A stretch of DNA of 9,083 nt, from the NCBI GenBank assembly GCA_902782715.1, contig CACZOG010000152.1, forward strand, positions 1-9,083, written 5' to 3'. Both the position numbers and the translations under genes were made by a program. The DNA is from an uncultured Lachnospiraceae bacterium. GTDB taxonomy: Bacteria > Bacillota > Clostridia > Lachnospirales > Lachnospiraceae. A model generated the notes under the pieces. That model made no database searches, was not told where the DNA came from, and saw nothing but the letters and a program-made list of their open reading frames with translations. Shown here piece by piece: positions 1 through 5,930 of the stretch (its first letter is position 1; each line of letters starts with the position of its first letter).

Positions 1-29
1 AACATTGCAATCATCTCTTTTTTAATCAT
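1..29 (-). CDS. glgC: Probable glucose-1-phosphate adenylyltransferase (GlgC), first codons only
   Basis: Only the first nine codons and part of a tenth are visible on the minus strand, reading MIKKEMIAM and then L if the next base allows. A good ribosome binding site, GAGAGG (complement of 37-42), lies 7 nt upstream of the ATG, so this is a real gene start and not a chance ATG. From memory, Firmicutes GlgC proteins begin M(V/I)KKEMIAM(L/I)LAGGQGSRL, and the visible peptide matches this. GlgC makes ADP-glucose from ATP and glucose-1-phosphate for glycogen synthesis. It is transcribed divergently from murC. The family call is an inference from about ten residues. The rest of the gene lies left of the window. 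Confidence 0.6.
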
Positions 30-78
30 GTGATCACCTCTCAAGCATCTTTTTGATTGTCCCCCAACAATACAATTT

Positions 79-87
79 ATTATATCA
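79..87 (-). promoter_or_regulatory. Putative extended -10 promoter for the leftward glgC-like gene
   Basis: Read on the minus strand, 87 to 79 is TGATATAAT, a perfect TATAAT with an extended -10 TGn element. No good -35 box lies 16-18 nt upstream, which is tolerable for an extended -10 promoter. Transcription would start near position 72, giving a leader of about 43 nt. That leader contains a small hairpin (arms 56-60 and 67-71, C-rich loop) and the ribosome binding site. Confidence 0.5.
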
Positions 88-92
88 TGCCG

Positions 93-104
93 TTTGTCCA
101 TTTT
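93..104 (+). repeat. Copy 1 of a 12-bp direct repeat (TTTGTCCATTTT)
   Basis: It is identical to 207-218. The copy lies just upstream of the leftward extended -10 box, where an operator or activator site for the glgC-like gene could sit. In addition, the 10 bases at 90-99 (CCGTTTGTCC) recur as the exact reverse complement at 1860-1869, ahead of the dnaD operon. Function is unknown, and chance is possible in such AT-rich DNA. Confidence 0.35.
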
Positions 105-206
105 GTACTAACGCCGGACTCTTTTATCGCCTTCTTTTGATACTTTTTTAGTCATTTTAGAGTATATTAACCATAATTCGTTGGAGTTTTTGTGCATTTT
201 TACAAA

Positions 207-218
207 TTTGTCCATTTT
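207..218 (+). repeat. Copy 2 of a 12-bp direct repeat (TTTGTCCATTTT)
   Basis: It is identical to 93-104 and lies about 70-80 bp upstream of the putative murC -10 box, a position compatible with an upstream regulatory site. The T-rich part of the match carries little information; TTTGTCC is the informative core. Confidence 0.3.
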
Positions 219-264
219 TTTGAAATAATCCGTTTTTCAATTTTCACAAAAGGGATATTGATGC

Positions 265-298
265 TTTTATTTTGCAGGTCGGGAAACTATAATATACT
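265..298 (+). promoter_or_regulatory. Putative murC promoter region
   Basis: TATAAT, a perfect -10, lies at 288-293 with a weak TTTTAT 17 nt upstream at 265-270. An overlapping alternative is TATACT at 293-298 with TTTGCA at 271-276 (16-nt spacer). Either gives a start point near 300-305 and a leader of about 45-50 nt. The -35 elements are poor, so the exact promoter is uncertain. Confidence 0.5.
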
Positions 299-313
299 TT
301 GTCGGAAGACAAA
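298..313 (+). promoter_or_regulatory. Small GNRA-loop hairpin at the presumed 5' end of the murC mRNA
   Basis: TTTGTC (298-303) and GACAAA (308-313) pair perfectly around a GGAA tetraloop. If transcription starts near 300, this hairpin caps the 5' end, a placement known to protect mRNAs from decay in Gram-positive bacteria. It could equally be an operator dyad. There is no U-tract, so it is not a terminator. Confidence 0.3.
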
Positions 314-348
314 CATATATATAATGAAGAATTATTTTGGGAGTTTTT

Positions 349-1725
349 ATGAAAATCGATTTTAATAAATCGCAGCATGTCTATTTTATGGGAATAGGCG
401 GAATCAGCATGAGCGGTCTGGCACAAATTCTTTTGTCCCGCGGTTTTAAGGTATCCGGATCGGACAGAACACCCTCCGAACTTACCGACCAGCTCGAAAA
501 AGAAGGTGCGGTGATCCATATAGGACAGCGTGCATCAAACATAACTCCCGACATTGACCTCTGCGTTTATACAGCAGCAATTCATTCCGACAATCCCGAA
601 TTCATAAAATGTAAGGAATTAAATCTTCCGATGATGAGCAGAGCCGAGTTTCTCGGACTCCTTATGAAGAACTACGAAGCTTCCATAGCCATCAGCGGAA
701 CACACGGCAAAACCACAACATCTTCAATGGCAGGCGAGATCCTTATGGCTTCATCCTTGGATCCCACCCTTTCGATCGGAGGAATACTTCCGAGCATAGG
801 CGGAAACATCAGGATCGGTTCATCCGAGTATTTCCTTACGGAAGCCTGTGAATACACGAACAGTTTCCTGTCATTCTTTCCCAAATACGAAATTATTCTG
901 AATATAGAAGAAGATCACCTGGATTTCTTCAAAGATCTAAACGAGATCAGAACTTCCTTTAAGAAGTTCGCCGAGCTTCTTCCTTCGGACGGTGTTCTCC
1001 TTATCAATTCCAAGATAGACAATTACAAAGAACTTACCGGCGAACTGTCATGCAAGGTCGTTACCTTCTCTGACAGCAGCGAAAGTGATTATTATTTTGA
1101 CGATCTGAGCATATCAAAAGAAGGATTTTCGAAGTTTACCTTCCATACGCCTTCAGGAAAGGCACAGGAAGTCACATTGAGAGTTCCCGGAGTGCACAAT
1201 GTGCTTAATGCTACTGCAGCACTGGCTTTGTCTGATATATTAAATCTGGATTTAACATCTTCTTCCAAGGCATTATATGCTTTTGAGGGTGCAAAAAGAC
1301 GTTTTGAGTACAAAGGAGATCTTAAGGGAATAAGCGTATATGACGATTACGCACATCACCCCACGGAAATAAAAGCCACACTCGAAGCTGCAAAGAATTA
1401 TCCTCATAATAATATGTGGGTTGTCTTCCAGCCTCATACATATTCAAGAACGAAAGCTTTCATGGACGAGTTCGCCGAAGCTTTAGCCTTAAGCGACAAC
1501 GTAGTCCTTACTGATATATATGCCGCCAGAGAAAATGATACCCTGGGAATCTCCTCGGAGGATCTTAAAGAAAAAATCATCTCTCTCGGCAAAAACTGCC
1601 ACCATTTTCGAACTTTTTCGGAAATTGAAAATTTTTTATTACAGGAATGTATCCCCGGTGACATGTTGATAACTATGGGGGCCGGAGATGTCCTAAAAAT
1701 CGGAGAAAACCTTCTGGGCAGTTAA
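349..1725 (+). CDS. murC: UDP-N-acetylmuramate--L-alanine ligase (MurC)
   Basis: MurC is the cytoplasmic Mur ligase that adds L-alanine to UDP-N-acetylmuramic acid using ATP, the first peptide step of peptidoglycan synthesis. The 458 residues match the usual family length. The N-terminal nucleotide-binding domain has GIGGISMSG (15-23). The central ATPase domain has the P-loop SGTHGKTTT (116-124) and EEDHLD (187-192). GVHNVLNA (281-288) and RRFE (317-320) follow, and the C-terminal domain carries DDYAHHPTE (332-340) and QPHTYSRT (361-368). EACEYTNSF (165-173) is the variant I associate with clostridial MurC. I chose ATG 349 because TGGGAG (338-343) lies 5 nt upstream; the in-frame TTG at 337 would overlap that site. 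It is a single gene with its own promoter and terminator, apart from other cell-wall genes. All key motifs are intact. Confidence 0.96.
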   Translation: MKIDFNKSQHVYFMGIGGISMSGLAQILLSRGFKVSGSDRTPSELTDQLEKEGAVIHIGQRASNITPDIDLCVYTAAIHSDNPEFIKCKELNLPMMSRAEFLGLLMKNYEASIAISGTHGKTTTSSMAGEILMASSLDPTLSIGGILPSIGGNIRIGSSEYFLTEACEYTNSFLSFFPKYEIILNIEEDHLDFFKDLNEIRTSFKKFAELLPSDGVLLINSKIDNYKELTGELSCKVVTFSDSSESDYYFDDLSISKEGFSKFTFHTPSGKAQEVTLRVPGVHNVLNATAALALSDILNLDLTSSSKALYAFEGAKRRFEYKGDLKGISVYDDYAHHPTEIKATLEAAKNYPHNNMWVVFQPHTYSRTKAFMDEFAEALALSDNVVLTDIYAARENDTLGISSEDLKEKIISLGKNCHHFRTFSEIENFLLQECIPGDMLITMGAGDVLKIGENLLGS

Positions 1726-1727
1726 AC

Positions 1728-1747
1728 TTATCAACATAATCCACATT
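1728..1747 (+). repeat. DnaA-box-like tandem module, copy 1
   Basis: Two 9-mers abut directly: TTATCAACA (1728-1736) and TAATCCACA (1737-1745), each one base off the DnaA box TTATCCACA. The 20-bp module matches 1873-1892 at 18 of 20 positions. A third 9-mer, TAATCCACA, lies inverted at 1776-1784. Copy 1 overlaps the 5' arm of the murC terminator hairpin. Confidence 0.5.
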
Positions 1748-1789
1748 TTATTGAGCATAAATGCTTCAACAACGATGTGGATTATTTTT
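1736..1789 (+). terminator. Intrinsic terminator of murC
   Basis: An 11-bp perfect inverted repeat, ATAATCCACAT (1736-1746) and ATGTGGATTAT (1775-1785), encloses a 28-nt loop that can form its own small stem (AGCA/TGCT). A T-rich run (1782-1789) follows. It starts 10 nt after the murC stop codon. The loop is long and the stem fairly AT-rich for a terminator, and both arms contain a DnaA-box-like 9-mer (TAATCCACA), so a protein-binding dyad is an alternative or additional role. Confidence 0.6.
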
Positions 1790-1872
1790 ATTTACATAAT
1801 GTTTTTGACTACCCTTTATTTAATCGCAAATAATCATTTTTTAACCGATTATGTCAACCGGACAAACGGAAG

Positions 1873-1892
1873 TTTTCAACATTATCCACATT
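1873..1892 (+). promoter_or_regulatory. DnaA-box module, copy 2, with a perfect DnaA box
   Basis: TTATCCACA at 1882-1890 is a perfect consensus DnaA box, directly preceded by the weaker TTTTCAACA (1873-1881). The module repeats 1728-1747 with two differences. It lies about 45 bp upstream of the -35 box of the dnaD promoter, so DnaA bound here could activate or repress the helicase-loader operon. Known: DnaA acts as a transcription factor at such boxes in several bacteria. Inferred: it does so here. There is no dnaA, dnaN or origin-associated gene in the window. Confidence 0.6.
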
Positions 1893-1936
1893 CGCTCAAA
1901 CCCTTATAAATAGGGCATTTGACAGATATTTAACGC

Positions 1937-1965
1937 TTTACATTTTTATGATTTCATCATATAAT
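1937..1965 (+). promoter_or_regulatory. Promoter of the dnaD-dnaC-prs operon
   Basis: TTTACA (1937-1942) and a perfect TATAAT (1960-1965) are separated by the optimal 17 nt, a strong vegetative sigma-A-type promoter. Transcription would begin near 1972, leaving a leader of about 40 nt. A second -35-like TTGACA at 1919-1924 has no good -10 partner at normal spacing. The leader contains repeated GCTTAAA (from 1973 and 1984), with no clear function. Confidence 0.7.
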
Positions 1966-2012
1966 TACCCTTGCTTAAAACAAGCTTAAATGCTTAGGGG
2001 GAATTGAATATT

Positions 2013-3044
2013 ATGAGTATCATAAAGTTATACGCGGAGGATTACGATCCGGGTGTCACTTTGATATCCAATGCTTTTATCGATTATTTCTTGAAAGATG
2101 CCAACGATGCTCAGTTGAAAGTATATTTGTATCTTGTTCGTCACATAAGTAATCATAAACCATTTGACATATCAAACATTGCAGACGAATACAACCATAC
2201 GGAGACAGATGTAATACGTTCCTTAAAATACTGGGAACAGAAACAGCTTATATCGCTCGAGTATGACGCACGAAACAATTTAACGGGAATAGAACTTCAC
2301 ACAATCGACGAGGACATGATCAATCCGAGGGAACCGATCCACATGTTTGCAGTTCCTTCTTCAGATAAAGAAAATGAAAACACCGATAACGCAGGATTTA
2401 AGGAAACTAAATTCAGCGCATCGGATTTCGTAGAATTGTCCAAGGATTCCGACTGGGTTTCCGTTAGAAGCATTGCCGAGTGTTATCTTTCAAGAACACT
2501 TTCGGCAAACGATCTGCAGATACTGGCACATATTTATAAGGATCTTGAATTCCAGCCTTGTGACGTTGACCGACTCATGGAAAAATGTCTTACCGACGGT
2601 AAGAAGACCATGCGTCTCATTAAGAAGGCAGCCGAAGAAGAATATACAGCAAATATTACCAATCCTGCGATAAATGCCGTTATGAATGCTTTGGGAAGAA
2701 ACGGTGCGCCGTCTCCCGCAGAACTTTCCTATATAGACAAGTGGCTTTCCGTCATGAGTCTGGAAATGGTTCTTGAAGGCTGCAGAAAAGCTTCTCTTGC
2801 CGTTTCCGCAAGTCAAAGGTTCAAATATGCCAACGGTATTTTCCAAAACTGGGAAACCAAAGGCATCAAGACCATTGAAGATATTGCGAAAGACGATGAA
2901 AATCACCGTCAGAGTAAAGAAACAGCACCGAAGAAACAGGCAGCCGCATGCAAGGCTTCGACTTCAAGTACGTACAAAAAAGTTACACAGTACGAAACGG
3001 ATTATGATTTCGAAGAACTTGAGCGTCAATACGGATTACGATAA
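2013..3044 (+). CDS. dnaD: DnaD-family replication initiation protein
   Basis: DnaD proteins of Firmicutes act in primosome assembly, remodelling DNA at the origin or at stalled forks so that the replicative helicase can be loaded. The 343 residues show a winged-helix-like N-terminal region (about 15-100), then two DnaD/DnaB_2-type helical segments (about 148-212 and 230-292). The second carries the family signature YANGIFQNW (272-280) followed by KGIKTIED. A low-complexity linker (about 295-320) leads to an acidic-aromatic tail, YDFEELERQYG (331-341). From memory, clostridial members often carry two such segments, unlike the single one in Bacillus DnaD. ATG 2013 is preferred: AGGGGG (1996-2001) is 11 nt upstream, whereas the in-frame TTG at 2004 is too close to it. 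The next gene's ribosome binding site overlaps the stop codon, indicating co-transcription with the helicase loader. Confidence 0.88.
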   Translation: MSIIKLYAEDYDPGVTLISNAFIDYFLKDANDAQLKVYLYLVRHISNHKPFDISNIADEYNHTETDVIRSLKYWEQKQLISLEYDARNNLTGIELHTIDEDMINPREPIHMFAVPSSDKENENTDNAGFKETKFSASDFVELSKDSDWVSVRSIAECYLSRTLSANDLQILAHIYKDLEFQPCDVDRLMEKCLTDGKKTMRLIKKAAEEEYTANITNPAINAVMNALGRNGAPSPAELSYIDKWLSVMSLEMVLEGCRKASLAVSASQRFKYANGIFQNWETKGIKTIEDIAKDDENHRQSKETAPKKQAAACKASTSSTYKKVTQYETDYDFEELERQYGLR

Positions 3045-3055
3045 AGGAGCCGAAA

Positions 3056-4021
3056 TTGTCACTTACCAACGCACAATACGATTCCATTATGCATGAATAC
3101 GATGTCCGTCAGGCCGACAGGCACCGTCTTATAGAAGAAAGAAAAAAAGAAATATACGAAAAGGTTGAAGGCTACCGCGAGATCGACAATCAGATTGCGA
3201 GCGAAAGCATTAAAGCCGGAATGGAAGCACTTTCCAAAGGCACTTCAACCGAATATCTCAGTGAAAGAATAGAAGAACTCAGAAGAAAGAAAAGTCTTCT
3301 TCTGACAAATGCGGGCTATTCCATCAATTATCTGGATCCGCCTTATAAATGTCCTTACTGCAAGGATACGGGCTATATAGGAACCGAGGTATGCCACTGC
3401 TTCAAACAGGCAAAACTCGATTATGCCTACAGCCAGTCAAATATCAAAACACTTCTTAAAGAAGAGAACTTCGATACTCTTACCTATGATTATCATACGG
3501 GAGAAGAACTGACCAAATTCATGGAAGCCGAAAAAGCTGCCAGAAATCTTGTCGGGAATTTCGAAACCGAGCACGGAAATATCCTTTTTATCGGAAGCGT
3601 CGGAACCGGAAAATCTTTCCTTTCCAACTGCATAGCCAATGAGCTTATCAAAAAAGGTTATTCCGTTATCTACTTCTCTTCCGCTTCTTTATTTGAGAGT
3701 ATTTCGGATTATAAATTCAGCAAAGACAAGTATTCCAAAGAAAACCCTACCAAGGATATATATTCCTGCGATCTTCTGGTAATCGACGATCTCGGAAGCG
3801 AACTGACCAACAGTTTCGTAAGTTCGGAACTTTTTGCCATTGTCAACGAAAGACATTTAAGAAACAAATCAACGGTCATTTCGACAAATCTGACATTTAA
3901 GGAGATCAAAGACCGCTACGAGCCGCGAGTTTTCTCAAGAATACATCTTTATTATGAGATCTGCGCTTTGATCGGAAACGATATACGTAATTATATAAAA
4001 AGATACGAAAACAGAAAGTGA
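3056..4021 (+). CDS. dnaC: DnaC/DnaI-family helicase loader, AAA+ ATPase
   Basis: This cytoplasmic ATPase delivers the replicative DnaB/DnaC-type helicase onto DNA, probably with its DnaD neighbour. The 321 residues begin with a charged helical region (about 1-85). A putative zinc site follows, CPYC (99-102) and CHC (113-115), as in the N-terminal domain of B. subtilis DnaI. The AAA+ module then has Walker A GSVGTGKS (180-187), Walker B LLVIDDLG (240-247), a sensor-1 STN (276-278) and RVFSRI (291-296), where the family's arginine finger lies. The start is TTG at 3056: AAAGGAG (3043-3049) is placed ideally, 6 nt upstream. The first in-frame ATG, at codon 12, has no such site. There are 11 bp to dnaD and 10 bp to prs, so this is one operon. 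All ATPase motifs are intact. The name dnaI would fit equally well. Confidence 0.9.
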   Translation: MSLTNAQYDSIMHEYDVRQADRHRLIEERKKEIYEKVEGYREIDNQIASESIKAGMEALSKGTSTEYLSERIEELRRKKSLLLTNAGYSINYLDPPYKCPYCKDTGYIGTEVCHCFKQAKLDYAYSQSNIKTLLKEENFDTLTYDYHTGEELTKFMEAEKAARNLVGNFETEHGNILFIGSVGTGKSFLSNCIANELIKKGYSVIYFSSASLFESISDYKFSKDKYSKENPTKDIYSCDLLVIDDLGSELTNSFVSSELFAIVNERHLRNKSTVISTNLTFKEIKDRYEPRVFSRIHLYYEICALIGNDIRNYIKRYENRK

Positions 4022-4031
4022 GGATTTTAAA

Positions 4032-5216
4032 ATGCCTGAGAAACGTGATGAAATTCGCGATTTAAACTCAATTCCGGTAGGTTCCCTCGGACTTATTCCG
4101 TTGGAAAGCTGTAAGGAACTGGGTGCAAAGGTAAACGACTATCTCGTAAAATGGAGAAAAGAAAGAGAACATCAGCACAGAGATTCCCTTCCGTTCGACG
4201 GATATGAAAGAGATTCTTATATTCTCAAATCAAGAACCCCGAGATTCGGTACCGGTGAAGCCAAAGGCGTAATAGATGAATCGATCAGAGGATATGACCT
4301 GTATTTCCTTGTTGATGTATGTAATTACAGTCTGACTTACAAATTAAGAGGTCAGATAAACCACATGTCTCCCGACGATCATTATCAGGATTTAAAGAGA
4401 CTTATTGCAGCCGTAGGAGGAAAAGCAAGAAAGATCACCGTGATCATGCCTTTTCTTTACGAAAGCAGACAGCATAAAAGAACCGCAAGAGAATCACTTG
4501 ACTGTGCTCTCGCACTTCAGGAACTTACCGCAATGGGTGTCGACAACATCATCACATTCGATGCACACGATCCCAGAGTACAGAATGCGATCCCTTTGAA
4601 CGGATTTGAGACGGTTCAGCCCACATATCAGTTCATCAAGGGTCTCGTTAAAAACGTTCCCGATATCAAATTCTCTTCAGAATCCATGATGTGTGTCAGC
4701 CCCGACGAAGGTGCAATGTCCAGAGCGATCTACATGGCAAACATTCTCGGGATCGATATGGGTACATTCTATAAAAGAAGAGATTACTCAAAAGTAGTTG
4801 ACGGAAGAAATCCCATCGTTGCTCACGAATTCCTCGGAGCCGATGTTGAAGGAAAAGACATCCTCGTACTTGACGATATGATCTCATCCGGAGAATCCGT
4901 TCTTGAAGTAGCAGCCGAATTAAAAGCACGCAAAGCCAACAGGATCTTTATCCTTACAACATTCGGACTCTTCACAAACGGACTTGAGAAATTTGACAAA
5001 GCATACGAAGATGGTCAGATATACAGAGTACTTACAACCAACCTGGTTTACCAGACTCCCGAACTTCTTCAGAGAGAATGGTACATCAACTGTGACATGA
5101 GTAAGTACATCGCTTATATCATCGATACTCTTAATCATGATGCATCGATCAGCGATCTCTTAATTCCCACAGACAGAATTCAGAGACTCCTCGCATCAAG
5201 AGAAGAACAGGCATAA
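4032..5216 (+). CDS. prs: Ribose-phosphate pyrophosphokinase (PRPP synthetase), long divergent form
   Basis: This enzyme transfers pyrophosphate from ATP to ribose-5-phosphate, giving PRPP for purine, pyrimidine, histidine, tryptophan and NAD synthesis. The PRPP-binding motif ILVLDDMISSGES (277-289) is clear. FDAHDP (176-181) occupies the place of the metal-binding DLHA segment, PFLYESRQHKRTARES (140-155) that of the catalytic flexible loop, and SPDEGAMSRA (223-232) that of the SPDxGGVxRA motif. At 394 residues it is about 80 longer than classical Prs (about 315), with an N-terminal extension (roughly 1-55) and an extended C-terminus. Several motifs differ from classical class I. From memory, long forms of this type occur in Clostridia. 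GAGG (4020-4023), overlapping the dnaC stop, is 8 nt upstream of the ATG. It is the last gene of the operon, ending at a strong terminator. Confidence 0.87.
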   Translation: MPEKRDEIRDLNSIPVGSLGLIPLESCKELGAKVNDYLVKWRKEREHQHRDSLPFDGYERDSYILKSRTPRFGTGEAKGVIDESIRGYDLYFLVDVCNYSLTYKLRGQINHMSPDDHYQDLKRLIAAVGGKARKITVIMPFLYESRQHKRTARESLDCALALQELTAMGVDNIITFDAHDPRVQNAIPLNGFETVQPTYQFIKGLVKNVPDIKFSSESMMCVSPDEGAMSRAIYMANILGIDMGTFYKRRDYSKVVDGRNPIVAHEFLGADVEGKDILVLDDMISSGESVLEVAAELKARKANRIFILTTFGLFTNGLEKFDKAYEDGQIYRVLTTNLVYQTPELLQREWYINCDMSKYIAYIIDTLNHDASISDLLIPTDRIQRLLASREEQA

Positions 5217-5240
5217 TCCTTAAAAGAACACTCATATGCA

Positions 5241-5278
5241 TAAAGAACAGGGCAAAACCTGTTCTTTATTGTTTTTTT
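5241..5278 (+). terminator. Strong intrinsic terminator of the dnaD-dnaC-prs operon
   Basis: An 11-bp perfect stem, TAAAGAACAGG (5241-5251) with CCTGTTCTTTA (5258-5268), closes a 6-nt loop (GCAAAA). TTGTTTTTTT (5269-5278) follows directly. It lies 24 nt after the prs stop codon. Confidence 0.93.
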
Positions 5279-5329
5279 ATGATTTTTTTATTTATTCATA
5301 ACTTTTTTTTAATGCTTCATCAAAAAAAA

Positions 5330-5358
5330 TTGACTTTAAAAAACCAAAGTGGTATCTT
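5330..5358 (+). promoter_or_regulatory. Promoter of the prepilin-like gene
   Basis: TTGACT (5330-5335) and TATCTT (5353-5358) are spaced by exactly 17 nt. The -35 box is directly preceded by an A-tract (5322-5329), which resembles an UP element. The start point would be near 5365, giving a short leader of about 30 nt. With a terminator on each side of the unit, this makes the prepilin gene monocistronic. Confidence 0.7.
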
Positions 5359-5394
5359 AATCACAAGGTGGAGATTTGAAAAAAGGTGAATAAT

Positions 5395-5856
5395 ATGAGA
5401 AAAAACAAAGGTTTTTCAATGATTGAATTGATAATAGTCGTTGCCATAATGGCTATTCTTGTCGGCTTCATGGCACCGTTATTGATTCACTACATAGAGA
5501 AGACAAATGTTTCAAGCGATATTCAGTTAGCTGATACGATCCGTTCGGCTACTGCATATTCGATAGTGGATGCCAAGGTTAAGGACGACCCTAACAGCCA
5601 GGCAGATCTTGCAGCAATGGCTGCAGGTCCCATAGATATTTCTACGATCGCAACAAGCTGCGTTTTAAGAGACAGTCTTGAAGAATATACGGGTTGTTCG
5701 TTAAATCAGCTTGTAACTCACGTAAGAAGCGCACATACGGCTTCTACACAGATCATGGTATCTACCACAAATGAAGTGGTTACGATTACCATAACCGATA
5801 CGGATGCGACAGGAAGAAAGAATCCTACCGGTAACCCTGACATTACAGTTCAATAA
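5395..5856 (+). CDS. Type IV prepilin-like protein (prepilin-type N-terminal methylation domain)
   Basis: The N-terminus is a class III signal: a short basic leader MRKNKG, predicted cleavage between G6 and F7, then FSMIE with the conserved glutamate at mature position 5 (E11). A hydrophobic helix follows to about residue 32, with proline at mature position 22 (P28), as in true type IV pilins. The mature protein would be about 147 residues. It has two cysteines (89 and 101), which could form a disulfide loop, and a Thr/Val-rich C-terminal segment (117-138). Such proteins are cut and N-methylated by a PilD-type peptidase and assembled into pili or pseudopili. No peptidase, ATPase or platform gene is nearby. 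ATG 5395 is chosen because AAGGTGA (5383-5389) is 5 nt upstream; GTG 5386, using AAGGTGGAG (5365-5373), is an alternative adding three residues that leaves the signal unchanged. Confidence 0.85.
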   Translation: MRKNKGFSMIELIIVVAIMAILVGFMAPLLIHYIEKTNVSSDIQLADTIRSATAYSIVDAKVKDDPNSQADLAAMAAGPIDISTIATSCVLRDSLEEYTGCSLNQLVTHVRSAHTASTQIMVSTTNEVVTITITDTDATGRKNPTGNPDITVQ

Positions 5857-5877
5857 TTTTATATCCCATAAAATTTT

Positions 5878-5907
5878 AAAGACCGTTTCGAAAGAAGCGG
5901 TCTTTTT
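5878..5907. terminator. Terminator between the convergent prepilin gene and galE, probably bidirectional
   Basis: A 12-bp stem (5878-5889 with 5894-5905, one G-U pair) closes a GAAA tetraloop and runs into TTTTT (5903-5907) on the plus strand, 21 nt after the prepilin stop. On the minus strand the same hairpin lies 25 nt beyond the galE stop, with A-tract/T-tract flanks (AAAATTTT), so it probably ends galE transcripts too, less efficiently. Confidence 0.88.
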
Positions 5908-5930
5908 ATATCTATTGACTTTGTTTAATT

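Larger units (their letters stand above)
30..348. other. Divergent intergenic region between the glgC-like gene and murC
   Basis: This 319-bp AT-rich spacer holds no credible gene. It contains a leftward extended -10 promoter (79-87), a rightward murC promoter (near 265-298), a small hairpin in each presumed 5' leader (56-71 and 298-313), and two copies of the 12-mer TTTGTCCATTTT (93-104 and 207-218). The stretch between about 110 and 205 is T-rich, and I see nothing specific in it. Confidence 0.6.

Noticed and set aside
337..351. TTG 337 as the murC start
   Set aside because: It overlaps the ribosome binding site TGGGAG (338-343); ATG 349 lies 5 nt beyond that site and gives the standard MurC N-terminus.
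324..365. 13-codon upstream reading frame (ATG 324) overlapping the murC start
   Set aside because: It has no ribosome binding site and no regulatory codon run or attenuator downstream.
1726..2012. Chromosomal origin of replication
   Set aside because: DnaA boxes are present, but there is no dnaA, dnaN or other origin-linked gene and no clear unwinding element; a regulatory or titration role is the more cautious reading.
2004..2015. TTG 2004 as the dnaD start
   Set aside because: Only about 2 nt separate it from AGGGGG (1996-2001), too close for efficient initiation; ATG 2013 has workable spacing.
2490..2906. 138-codon minus-strand reading frame inside dnaD
   Set aside because: It lies wholly antisense to a well-supported gene, has no ribosome binding site and resembles no family; it is a shadow frame, as are the other antisense frames inside murC, prs, the nucleotidyltransferase and GSIII.
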